Source: Pedobacter aquae (GTDB lineage: Bacteria; Bacteroidota; Bacteroidia; Sphingobacteriales; Sphingobacteriaceae). From it: a stretch of 64,000 nt of DNA. The notes beneath the pieces were generated by a model. The model was given only the letters and a program-made list of their open reading frames with translations. It was not told the DNA's origin and ran no database searches. The position numbers and the translations under genes were made by a program. Positions 31,601-40,084 of this stretch are shown here, one piece after another. The stretch is taken from positions 1,550,001 to 1,614,000 of the forward strand of contig NZ_CP043329.1 in assembly GCF_008195825.1 (NCBI RefSeq). Reading direction: 5' to 3'. Within the stretch, counting starts at the first letter, position 1. Each line of letters starts with the position of its first letter.

Positions 31601-31662
31601 TTGAGCTAAAGCCTGATGTTTTGCAGCAATAAACAAGCAAAGTATAAAAACTATTTTTTCAT
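28616..31662 (-). CDS. Chondroitin ABC lyase-type PL8 enzyme, signal peptide out of frame
   Basis: About 1000 residues, close to the length of bacterial chondroitin sulfate ABC lyases: N-terminal jelly-roll (about 15-165), alpha-toroid catalytic domain (about 185-545) and two beta domains. Counting from a TTG at 31636, H449 and Y456 give the His-x6-Tyr catalytic spacing, R509 lies in I-S-G-R-H, and E605 lies in S-H-E-A-Y followed by G-R-Y-L-N-Y-G. An ATG at 31660-31662 followed by six A and TAG blocks the natural start. A seventh A would give MKKIVFILCLFIAAKHQALA, a good signal peptide in frame with the enzyme. This is the same lesion as in the AC-type lyase. The enzyme should cut chondroitin or dermatan sulfate in the periplasm. 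Confidence 0.86.
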
Positions 31663-31677
31663 ATTTGGGATGCTCAT

Positions 31678-33197
31678 TTATTTGCTTAATCTGGTAGCCT
31701 GATTTTCTTTTATACGCTTAAGCTCTTTAGCCAACTTCTTAGCTTTTTTAGGGTTTTGGGTAAGTAAATCTTCCCGCTCTGATGGGTCTTGTTTCAGATT
31801 ATAAAGTAAACCATTTGCTGAGTTTCCGCTTTCTACATTAGTTACCGGATATACCTTTGGACCTTTACCAGGTTCTATATATTTCCAATTGTTTTTAATA
31901 AGTGATAAAGTACCATTTACCGCATGTTGAACAATATAAGACCTACTTTTAGCAGATTTCCCTAAAAGTGCATCCAACATATTAAAGCTGTCTGGAGCTT
32001 CTTTTACCGCTAAAGGTTGCTGGGTAAGCGCTGCTAGAGAAGCATATAAATCAACCTGACTTATAGCTGCAGAAGAAACAGCAGGCTTAATAGTTTTTGG
32101 CCAGTAAGCTATTAAAGGAACTTTTGTAGCAGCATCAAAAGCACTGTATTTACCACCACGTAAATGAGCTGCTGGAGTGTGACCATTAAGCATTTCATTA
32201 GCAAAATCGGCATAGCCATCATCTAACACAGGGCCATTATCACTACTAAAAATAATCAATGTATTTTCCGTCAGTTTTAAGCTATCCAAAGCTCTTACTA
32301 CTTCACCAACTGTCCAATCGAGTTGTAAAATAACATCCCCTCTAGGGCCTAAACCACTTTTTCCAACAAATTGCTGATTAGGCGCTCTAGGTACATGAAT
32401 ATCATTGGTAGCTAGATATAAGAAGAATGGATTATTTTTATTCTGAGTGATAAACTTTACAGATTGCCTTGCGATATGAGCGGCCAATTCTTCATCTTTC
32501 CAAAGTGCTTTTTACCACCGCTCATGTAACCAATTCTACTAATGCCGTTTACAATGGTTTGCGCATGACCTTCGCTGAGTTTCATTTTCAAAAGCTCTGG
32601 ATTTTCTTCTCCTGTAGGCTCATTTCCTACTTTTTTCTTGTAATTAACTTCTATAGGGTCTTTAGGATCTAGGTTGATGATATGGCGATTTTCCATAAAA
32701 ACGGTTGGTACACGGTCTGCCGTTGCCGGGATAAGAAAACAATAATCAAAACCTATTTCTAAAGGCCCAGGCTTAATAGTACCATTCCAATCCGGACCAC
32801 CATCTGGTCCTAAACCCAAATGCCACTTGCCTACCGCACCAGTTTTATAACCTGCTTTTTGCAACATGGCAGGTAAAGTTGGTGTTTCGGTTGGGATGAT
32901 TAATCCTGCATTTCCGGGAGCTATATTTGTCCCTGATTTCCGCCATGCGTATTTACCCGTTAACAAAGAAAACCTTGATGGCGTACAAGTAGCAGATGTA
33001 GCAAAACCATTGGTAAAACGTAAACCTTTTGCTGCTAATTTATCTATATGTGGTGTTTTTATTTTGGTTGCGCCGTAACAACTTAAATCGCCATAGCCTA
33101 AATCATCGGTATAAATAAGTACAATATTAGGCCGTTTTTGAGCAAAGGAAGTAGCACTAAAAATGATTAAGAAAAGTAAAAATTGGAATCTCAACAT
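31678..33197 (-). pseudogene. Family S1 sulfatase split by a frameshift
   Basis: Two abutting frames make one sulfatase of about 505 residues. The first (33197 to about 32457) has a signal peptide (MLRFQFLLFLIIFSATSFAQ), C71 in C-T-P-S-R for formylglycine, and G-K-W-H-L-G. It runs to R-I-G-Y-M-S-G-G-K-K-H-F. The second frame continues W-K-D-E-E-L-A-A-H-I, the expected next segment in family S1, and holds H-V-P-R-A-P and S-S-D-N-G-P. Adding one T to the T3 run (A3 on the plus strand, 32502-32504) rejoins them. It heads the sulfatase-lyase-sulfatase-lyase operon behind promoter module C. Real inactivation and sequencing error are equally possible from the sequence. Confidence 0.88.
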
Positions 33198-33246
33198 GGT
33201 TATTTGTAAAAATTGGTTTATCTGAATATTCCTGAGGTTTATTCAC

Positions 33247-33315
33247 TTATCCAAATATTCTACAAATTGCTTATTCTTTAGGATAAAAATCGGTTATAAT
33301 AGGGGTAAAAAATCG
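33247..33315 (-). promoter_or_regulatory. Promoter/operator module C upstream of sulfatase-lyase operon
   Basis: On the plus strand: CCAAATATT (33251-33259), GGATAAAAATC (33281-33291) and GGGGTAAAAAATC (33302-33314). Alignment to modules A and B needs at most one single-base gap. The upstream G-box lies 105 bases from the sulfatase ATG. Confidence 0.65.
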
Positions 33316-33332
33316 TTTTGATCAGAGGCATA

Positions 33333-33401
33333 AAGCTTAAAGCGTAATGCTAAAAGCTTGCAGAACTAGAAACTGATAACTGGCAACCGAAAACTGATAA
33401 T
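33333..33401. repeat. Low-complexity intergenic repeats
   Basis: Short imperfect repeats just after the hybrid regulator stop: AAGCTTAAAGC / AAAAGCTTGC, then AAACTGATAACTGG / AAAACTGATAA. The style is that of the AAGTTA repeats after uxuA. No gene is present. Confidence 0.5.
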
Positions 33402-36400
33402 TTACACCTCACCGCCTACAAAATCAGAAGGAGCTTTGCCGAATTGTTTTTTAAATTCTTTACTGAAGTATTTACGATCATTGAAACCTACAGAATAAGC
33501 AATTTCGGCGATGCTAAGTTGGTTGTCTTCTAAAAGCTGGGCTGCTCTTTTCAATCTCACAGATTTGATAAAATCTGTGATAGATAAATCTGTTAAAGCT
33601 TTAATTTTTTTGTATAAAACGGTTTGGCTCATCCCTATTTCTACCACCAAACTGGTTACGTTAAACTCTGGATCTTCTAGGTTATCTTCTACCAATTGCA
33701 TCAGCTTGTTCAAGAATTTTTCATCCGGAGATTCAAGCTCTAGCTTCCTTGGCATCAACATCACTTGCTTGCTGTATCTTTCTTTTAAAGCCTCTCTGCC
33801 TGCTAATAAATTTTTAACGCTTAACTCTAAAACTTGGATACTAAATGGTTTCGTTAGGTAAATATCGGCCCCAGCCTCTAAACCACCAATTTGATGCATA
33901 TTGGCAGCCATAGCGGTTAATAAAATCACTGGAATATGGCTAGTTCTTTCTTCCTGTTTAAGTTTCGAACAAAGTTCAAAACCATCCATCACAGGCATAT
34001 TTACATCGCTGATGATGATTTCTGGCAGTTGTTCTATAGCCAACTCCCATGCTTGTAAACCGTTTACACTTTCTAATATATGGTAATACTTATCTAATGA
34101 CTGCTTAATGAAAGTTCTCAATTCGTCGTTATCCTCTACAATTAAAATGGTGTATTTTTTCTCTTGTAATGGTAGCGCTTCTTCTTCAACAAAAGGTTGT
34201 GAGTATAAATCAATCTCGGGTAACCAAACGCGTTGGTTTTCTAAAACATCACCTTCTTGAGCAAATTCTTCTCTGGTAAAATGTGCCTGACCTTTTTTAA
34301 GGCTTACTTTAAAGGATGTTTTGCCGGTGGCTTGTTCTGTTTCTGGCTGACTCATCAAGCTAATACAACCATGATGCTGCTCAACAATATTTTTTGATAA
34401 AGCTAAGCCAATTCCCCAACCCTCTTTTTTATGAGTGCTTTGCTTAGCTTGATAAAAATTGGTAAATATCTTTTTTTGGTCTGCCAATGATATACCTATC
34501 CCGTTATCTTCAACGGTTATATGTATCTCGTTTTCATCATCAGCTAAAGCTAAAACAATGGTACCACCGTCTGGCGTGTATTTAAAAGCATTGGATAAAA
34601 TGTTATACAACACTTTCTCCATCTGGTTAACATCAAAAAACACAGGTAATTGCTCTTGATGGCTTTTGAAATTAAAATCTATTTGTCTGCTTTCTGCAAT
34701 ACTGGTAAAAGAGTTAAAAACTTTCTGACAAAAGGCTACTAAATTATGTTGCTGCACCAAGATTTTCATGTTACCAGTTTCTATCTTTCTAAAATCTAGT
34801 AACTCGGTAATAAGCCTTAATAAACGCTCCGCATTGTTTTTAATATGAACGATTTGCTTATTAACCCCTTCTTGTGCCGTAGTTTGTTTAATTAAATTCT
34901 CTAATGGCGCAAATATTAATGTTAAAGGTGTTCTAATTTCATGAGATATTCTGGTAAAAAAATCGAGCTTTAACTGATATAATTCTTCTATTTTCTGGGT
35001 ATTTAAGTGTTCGTAATATAATTGAGTTTCTAACCGGGCTTGTCTTCTAAAAAATCTGATGACTAAAAAAAGCAAGCCAGAAGCCATGATAAAATATAAT
35101 AAATAAGCCCACCAGGTTTTCCAAAATGGTGGTTTTATGATTATAACTAATTTGGTGGCTTCTGGATTCCACAAACCATCATTATTACTGGCTTTAACTA
35201 AAAAATCATACTTACCCGGAGGCAAATTGGTATAAGTTGCTGATGGTGTGCTAACATAGTTCCAATCTTTTTCAAAACCATCTAATTTATATGCGTATTT
35301 ATTACGCTCTGGGTTGATATAGTTTAAAGCTAAAAAGTCTATGGTAAAAATGTTCTGATTTGCCTTAAAAACAATCTCTTCTGTAAAGGAGATATCTTTT
35401 TCTAACAAACCATCAGAACTATTAATGCCTACTGGTTTATTAAATAACTTCAAACCAGAAAATACTACTTTAGGGATGCTTTTATTCTCTTCTATTTCTT
35501 TAGGCTGGAAACTTACTAAGCCATTATAACTACCAAAATACAGCTTTCCATTTTTATCTTTAAAAGCCGAGTTATAATTGAACTCATTAGCAGGTAAACC
35601 ATCTGCTACGGTATAATTTTTAAATATTTTTCTTTGGATATCAAATTTAGAAAGACCTCTATCTGTACTTACCCATAAATAGCCTTCTTTATCTTCTAAA
35701 ATACTGATGATGTTATTACTACCCACACCACTTTCTGTAGAATAAGTAATAAAGCTCTTATTTTCAGGCACATATAAACTTAAACCTCCATGATGCGAAC
35801 CTATCCAAATTTGTCCTTTACTATCTTCTACAATATCATTGATGTGGCTAGATTGCAAAGCGCTTTTAGAAGCTGCATTCTTTAAAAAAAAGATAGTTTT
35901 TGTACTTCTGTATGGAATTAAATTAAGACCTTTTGCTGTACCCACCCATAAGTTACCTTTAGAGTCGCAGAATATTTTTCTGATGTAACTACTGCTTAAC
36001 TTTATTTTGGAGTTCTTACTAGTATCGTAAACGCTAAATGTTTGGCTCTCGCGGTCAAAAAGATTAATTCCTTTAGATGATGTTGCTACCCATAAACGGC
36101 CATCTTTATCTTCGGTAATGCTACTTACATAGCCATAACTAATAGCTTTAGGATTATTTGGGTCTGGATTATAATGTTTGAAAACACCCGTTTGCGGATT
36201 GTAAAGGTCTAAACCTCCTTGAAAAAGACCAATCCAAATATTACCTCTACTATCGGTAAAAATATCTTTAACCGTATTATGCCCTAAACTACTTGTATTG
36301 AGCGGATTATTTACAAACTGGGTATAACGCTGACTTGCTTTATCATAATAGTTTAAACCTTGTCCTTCTGTTCCTATCCATAAATTACCGCTTTTGTCTG

Positions 36401-37511
36401 CCGTAATTACACTTATAATATCACTACTGATACTATTTCTATATTTACTATGCTTTTCTACTGTAAAAGGGATAGTGTTAGGATGCTTAACATTTACGCC
36501 GCCAAACATGGTTCCTAACCAGATTGAACCTTGGTCGTCTTCATAAATTTCTTTGATAGAATTATCACTTAAACTATTAGGATTTTCAGAATCATGACGA
36601 TAAAGGGTAAACTTCATATCCTTGGTATTCAGGATATTTAAACCCATCATGGTGGCTATCCATAAATTACCTTTTCTATCTTTAATAATCTTACGGATGT
36701 TATTACTACTTATACTATTTTTCTCTAAAGGTTTAACCTGATAACGTATAAAACTTTGGCTACTTTCTATAAACTTATTTAGGCCGCTGGTTTCTGTACC
36801 TATCCAAATATTCCCTTCGGCATCCTCTGCTATAGTTTTGATAGAATTACCGCTGATACTATTTATATTGCCTTTTTGATGAAAATATGATTTCAGATAA
36901 GGCTTGTTATTTTTAAAAGTTAAAACAGATAAACCAGTTGTTGTACCTATCCAAACCCTTTTCTTACTATCTTCAAAAAGACCGTAAACTATATTCCCGG
37001 CTAAGCCGTCTTTTTGATATAACTTTTTAAAATTTCTTGCTTTTGGCGATGATAAAATACTTAAGCCATAATTGGTTCCGAAAAATAGTTTGCCATCCTT
37101 TCCTTGGTGAATAGCCAATACAATTCTATCGCTGATGCTATTTCTGTCTTTAGGATTTGATTTAAAACGCTCAAAAGAATCACTTTCTGGGATGTAACGA
37201 TTTAAACCGTCTTGTGTGCCTATCCATAAATTTTTATTGCTGTCTTCATAAATGCTATAGATATAGTCATTGGTACTGATAGAAGATGAATCATTTGGAT
37301 TGTTTTTATAGATTTTGATGCTTCTCCCATCATAACGGTTTAAGCAATCTCTAGTTCCAAACCACATGTAGCCTCTGCTATCTTTATAAATAGAGAGCAC
37401 TGTACTTTGAGACAAGCCACTACTGATAGAAATATGATCAAAAGATAACTGACCATAAGCTAAAGCAGCATAGCAAAACAAAAAGACAATTAACAGGCTA
37501 CGTTTAGACAT
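33402..37511 (-). CDS. Hybrid two-component system sensor/regulator (HTCS)
   Basis: A single 1369-residue protein with a signal peptide, a periplasmic double beta-propeller built of repeated N-L-W-I-G-T units (about 25-690), a Y_Y_Y domain (about 715-775) and a membrane helix (W-W-A-Y-L-L-Y-F-I-M, about 785-805). A histidine kinase follows (F-F-T-R-I-S-H-E-I-R-T-P for phosphorylation; D-N-G-I-G-I and G-W-G-I-G-L-A-L for ATP), then a receiver domain (I-V-E-D-N-D-E, phospho-Asp in S-D-V-N-M-P) and a C-terminal AraC-type DNA-binding domain (A-Y-S-V-G-F-N-D-R-K-Y-F). HTCS proteins bind a specific degradation product in the periplasm and activate the nearby locus. Here the ligand should be an unsaturated chondroitin or hyaluronan disaccharide, and the targets the three operons with modules A-C. 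Confidence 0.96.
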   Translation of the reverse strand: MSKRSLLIVFLFCYAALAYGQLSFDHISISSGLSQSTVLSIYKDSRGYMWFGTRDCLNRYDGRSIKIYKNNPNDSSSISTNDYIYSIYEDSNKNLWIGTQDGLNRYIPESDSFERFKSNPKDRNSISDRIVLAIHQGKDGKLFFGTNYGLSILSSPKARNFKKLYQKDGLAGNIVYGLFEDSKKRVWIGTTTGLSVLTFKNNKPYLKSYFHQKGNINSISGNSIKTIAEDAEGNIWIGTETSGLNKFIESSQSFIRYQVKPLEKNSISSNNIRKIIKDRKGNLWIATMMGLNILNTKDMKFTLYRHDSENPNSLSDNSIKEIYEDDQGSIWLGTMFGGVNVKHPNTIPFTVEKHSKYRNSISSDIISVITADKSGNLWIGTEGQGLNYYDKASQRYTQFVNNPLNTSSLGHNTVKDIFTDSRGNIWIGLFQGGLDLYNPQTGVFKHYNPDPNNPKAISYGYVSSITEDKDGRLWVATSSKGINLFDRESQTFSVYDTSKNSKIKLSSSYIRKIFCDSKGNLWVGTAKGLNLIPYRSTKTIFFLKNAASKSALQSSHINDIVEDSKGQIWIGSHHGGLSLYVPENKSFITYSTESGVGSNNIISILEDKEGYLWVSTDRGLSKFDIQRKIFKNYTVADGLPANEFNYNSAFKDKNGKLYFGSYNGLVSFQPKEIEENKSIPKVVFSGLKLFNKPVGINSSDGLLEKDISFTEEIVFKANQNIFTIDFLALNYINPERNKYAYKLDGFEKDWNYVSTPSATYTNLPPGKYDFLVKASNNDGLWNPEATKLVIIIKPPFWKTWWAYLLYFIMASGLLFLVIRFFRRQARLETQLYYEHLNTQKIEELYQLKLDFFTRISHEIRTPLTLIFAPLENLIKQTTAQEGVNKQIVHIKNNAERLLRLITELLDFRKIETGNMKILVQQHNLVAFCQKVFNSFTSIAESRQIDFNFKSHQEQLPVFFDVNQMEKVLYNILSNAFKYTPDGGTIVLALADDENEIHITVEDNGIGISLADQKKIFTNFYQAKQSTHKKEGWGIGLALSKNIVEQHHGCISLMSQPETEQATGKTSFKVSLKKGQAHFTREEFAQEGDVLENQRVWLPEIDLYSQPFVEEEALPLQEKKYTILIVEDNDELRTFIKQSLDKYYHILESVNGLQAWELAIEQLPEIIISDVNMPVMDGFELCSKLKQEERTSHIPVILLTAMAANMHQIGGLEAGADIYLTKPFSIQVLELSVKNLLAGREALKERYSKQVMLMPRKLELESPDEKFLNKLMQLVEDNLEDPEFNVTSLVVEIGMSQTVLYKKIKALTDLSITDFIKSVRLKRAAQLLEDNQLSIAEIAYSVGFNDRKYFSKEFKKQFGKAPSDFVGGEV

Positions 37512-37679
37512 AAATTAAGCTCGGTATTTAAGATACCTTACTAGAAATACTAATTTAAGATAATTATAGAGCCTCGCTAAATTTTAACAAAAAATAAACT
37601 ATTAATATATTTAAATGCTAAAAAGTTTAGACACCTTAATAAGTTTAAACTATCATTTTAGAATCCTAAAAAACGTCTA

Positions 37680-38702
37680 CTACAAACTATTTTCCCAAGC
37701 CCAAGAAGACTGTATCATGTCTTTTAAATTTAGGGTAGCTTTCCATAAAAGTTCTTGCTCTGCCTTGCTACTATCTGCGTAAACAGCTTCAGCATCTCCT
37801 GGTCTTCTAGCTCCTGTTTGATAGGCTAATGGTTTACCTGTTGTAGCTTCAAATTGTTTGATGATTTCTAAAACGGTTGTTCCTTTACCTGTTCCAATAT
37901 TGTAAACTTCAGAAGAACCTTGGCAAGCTTTATTGATGAGCCTTTTACAAGCTGCTAAATGCGCTTTTGCTAAATCAACCACATGAATATAATCTCTTAC
38001 ACAAGTACCATCTGCTGTATGATAATCATCACCAAAAACAGTTAACATAGCCAATTTACCTTTTGCAGTTTGCGTAACATAAGGAAATAAATTATTAGGA
38101 ATACCTTTGGGTAACTCGCCAATTAAAGCGGTTTCATGTGCCCCAACAGGATTAAAATATCTTAAAGAAATAGCCTGAAATGCAGCAGCAGCACATACTT
38201 TTTCTAAAATCTCCTCGCCCATTTGTTTAGTACTTCCATAGGCAGATAAAGCTTTTTTAAATGGTGTTTCTTCTGTAGCAGGTAATTCATCTGGTTCGCC
38301 ATATACCGTTGCCGATGACGAAAAAACCAAACCTTCTACGCTATTTTCCTGAATCAATTGTAAGATATTGAGTAGAGATATTAGATTATTTTGATAGTAA
38401 AGCAGTGGTTTTTCTACCGATTCGCCAACAGATTTAAACGCTGCAAAATGAATAACTACATCTACCTGATGTTTCTTAAAAATTTTGCTCATGGCAGCTA
38501 AATCGCAAACATCATCCTGATAAAATATAGGCTCTTTTTGTGTAATTCTGATGATTCTATCTAAAATAAAATGTTCAGAATTACTTAAATTATCTACTAC
38601 AATTACTTGGTAACCAGCCATAAGCAACTCTACCACAGTATGTGAACCTATATAGCCTAATCCGCCTGTTACCAACACCGTTTTTTCTGTCATGTTTATC
38701 AT
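37680..38702 (-). CDS. galE: UDP-glucose/UDP-hexosamine 4-epimerase
   Basis: A 340-residue short-chain epimerase. V-T-G-G-L-G-Y-I-G-S-H-T is the NAD-binding loop, S-S-A-T-V-Y-G holds the catalytic serine, and Y-G-S-T-K (about 157-161) the tyrosine/lysine pair. GalE interconverts UDP-glucose and UDP-galactose; some also act on the N-acetyl sugars. At the end of the amino-sugar operon it would turn UDP-GalNAc into UDP-GlcNAc, linking chondroitin GalNAc to GlcNAc metabolism. This substrate is inferred from context. The ATG overlaps the stop of the mutase gene by 4 bases. Confidence 0.93.
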   Translation of the reverse strand: MINMTEKTVLVTGGLGYIGSHTVVELLMAGYQVIVVDNLSNSEHFILDRIIRITQKEPIFYQDDVCDLAAMSKIFKKHQVDVVIHFAAFKSVGESVEKPLLYYQNNLISLLNILQLIQENSVEGLVFSSSATVYGEPDELPATEETPFKKALSAYGSTKQMGEEILEKVCAAAAFQAISLRYFNPVGAHETALIGELPKGIPNNLFPYVTQTAKGKLAMLTVFGDDYHTADGTCVRDYIHVVDLAKAHLAACKRLINKACQGSSEVYNIGTGKGTTVLEIIKQFEATTGKPLAYQTGARRPGDAEAVYADSSKAEQELLWKATLNLKDMIQSSWAWENSL

Positions 38703-40075
38703 GATAATGCTTTTATGTCCTCCATAATTTGATTGGCAATTGCCACAGCCGCGGCTTCAGATTTTGCCTCCGCATAAACCCTGATGATAGGTTCTGTATT
38801 AGATTTCCTCAGGTGCACCCATTGGTCTTTAAAATCTATTTTTAAACCATCTATGGTATTACAATCCTCATGCTGATACTTATTTTTTAATTGCTCTAAA
38901 ATATCATCTATAGATTGTGATGCACTTAACGTGATTTTATTTTTAGACATGTAATAAGCCGGATAGCTTTTTCTTAACGCAGAAACAGAGTGCTTTTTCT
39001 TAGCTAGATAAGTTAAAAACAAAGCAATGCCCACCAAAGCATCTCTTCCATAATGTAATTCAGGATAAATGATACCACCATTACCTTCGCCACCTATAAC
39101 AGCATTATTAGCTTTCATGAGATTTACCACATTAACCTCGCCAACGGCAGAAGCAGCATAAGTTTCGCCTGCTTTCCTGGTGATATCTCTCAATGCCCTA
39201 GTTGATGATAAGTTAGAAACTGTAGCTCCTGGTTGGTGTTGTAAAATATAATCGGCGACAGCCACTAAAGTATATTCTTCTCCAAACATTTGCCCGTCTT
39301 CACAAACAAAGCATAAACGATCAACATCAGGGTCGACAGCTATTCCTAAATGTGCTTTTTCCTTTATCACTAAAGCCGAAAGTTCTGTTAAATGCTCTGC
39401 TAAAGGTTCTGGATTATGCGGAAAATGACCATCAGGCTCGCAAAACAGTTCATGAACTTGGTTTACACCTAAAGCTTTTAATAGCTGAGGGATAAATAAG
39501 CCACCGCTGGAGTTTACCGCATCTACAACAATACTAAAATTGGCCGCTTTTATAGCTTCCCTATCTACCAAAGGTAAATCTAAAATCATAGCTATATGCT
39601 GCTGTACAAAATGGGTTTTATGGTAAACTTTACCTAATTGGTCTACACTTGCATAATCAAACTCTTGTTCTGCCAATTGCAATACTTCTTTACCATCAGC
39701 ATCGCTAATAAACTCGCCTTTATGGTTTAACAATTTTAGGGCATTCCATTCTTTGGGATTATGACTAGCCGTAAGAATAATACCACCGCCAGCTTCTTCT
39801 AGTGGGACTGCAATTTCTACCGTTGGAGTGGTAGAAAGACCAATATCAATAACATCTATACCCAAACTTTGCAAAGTTCCGGTAACTAAATTGTTTACCA
39901 TAGCGCCAGAAATTCGGGCGTCTCTGCCTATCACAATTTTAGGATTATTTGTTTTGGATATTACCCATTTGCCAAAAGCGGCTGTAAATTTCAATATATC
40001 TGGTGGTGTTAAACCCTCACCTGTTTTACCGCCAATAGTCCCTCTTATTCCTGATATAGATTTGATTAAAGTCAT
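38699..40075 (-). CDS. glmM: Phosphoglucosamine mutase / phosphohexosamine mutase
   Basis: A 458-residue alpha-D-phosphohexomutase. The phosphoserine is in T-A-S-H-N-P (about 101-106), the metal-binding loop is D-P-D-V-D-R-L (about 240), the sugar-binding loop is G-G-E-G-N-G-G and the phosphate loop is R-K-S-N-T-E-P-I-I-R. Such enzymes move phosphate between C1 and C6 of glucosamine or N-acetylglucosamine. GlmM is the usual annotation for this Bacteroidota family. In this operon it could convert the 1-phosphate made by the N-acetylhexosamine kinase into the 6-phosphate for NagB. Confidence 0.9.
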   Translation of the reverse strand: MTLIKSISGIRGTIGGKTGEGLTPPDILKFTAAFGKWVISKTNNPKIVIGRDARISGAMVNNLVTGTLQSLGIDVIDIGLSTTPTVEIAVPLEEAGGGIILTASHNPKEWNALKLLNHKGEFISDADGKEVLQLAEQEFDYASVDQLGKVYHKTHFVQQHIAMILDLPLVDREAIKAANFSIVVDAVNSSGGLFIPQLLKALGVNQVHELFCEPDGHFPHNPEPLAEHLTELSALVIKEKAHLGIAVDPDVDRLCFVCEDGQMFGEEYTLVAVADYILQHQPGATVSNLSSTRALRDITRKAGETYAASAVGEVNVVNLMKANNAVIGGEGNGGIIYPELHYGRDALVGIALFLTYLAKKKHSVSALRKSYPAYYMSKNKITLSASQSIDDILEQLKNKYQHEDCNTIDGLKIDFKDQWVHLRKSNTEPIIRVYAEAKSEAAAVAIANQIMEDIKALS

Positions 40076-40084
40076 CTTAACTCA

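Noticed and set aside
27198-32510. Programmed -1 ribosomal frameshifting as explanation of the sulfatase and lyase breaks
   Set aside because: The sulfatase break has no X-XXY-YYZ heptamer or strong downstream structure, and the two lyase breaks lie two codons after the start, where programmed shifts are not known. Slippage or sequencing error is simpler.
33402-37511. Open frames antisense to the HTCS, PL8 and GH genes
   Set aside because: They are short, lack family motifs and lie opposite strongly coding frames; they are by-products of codon composition.
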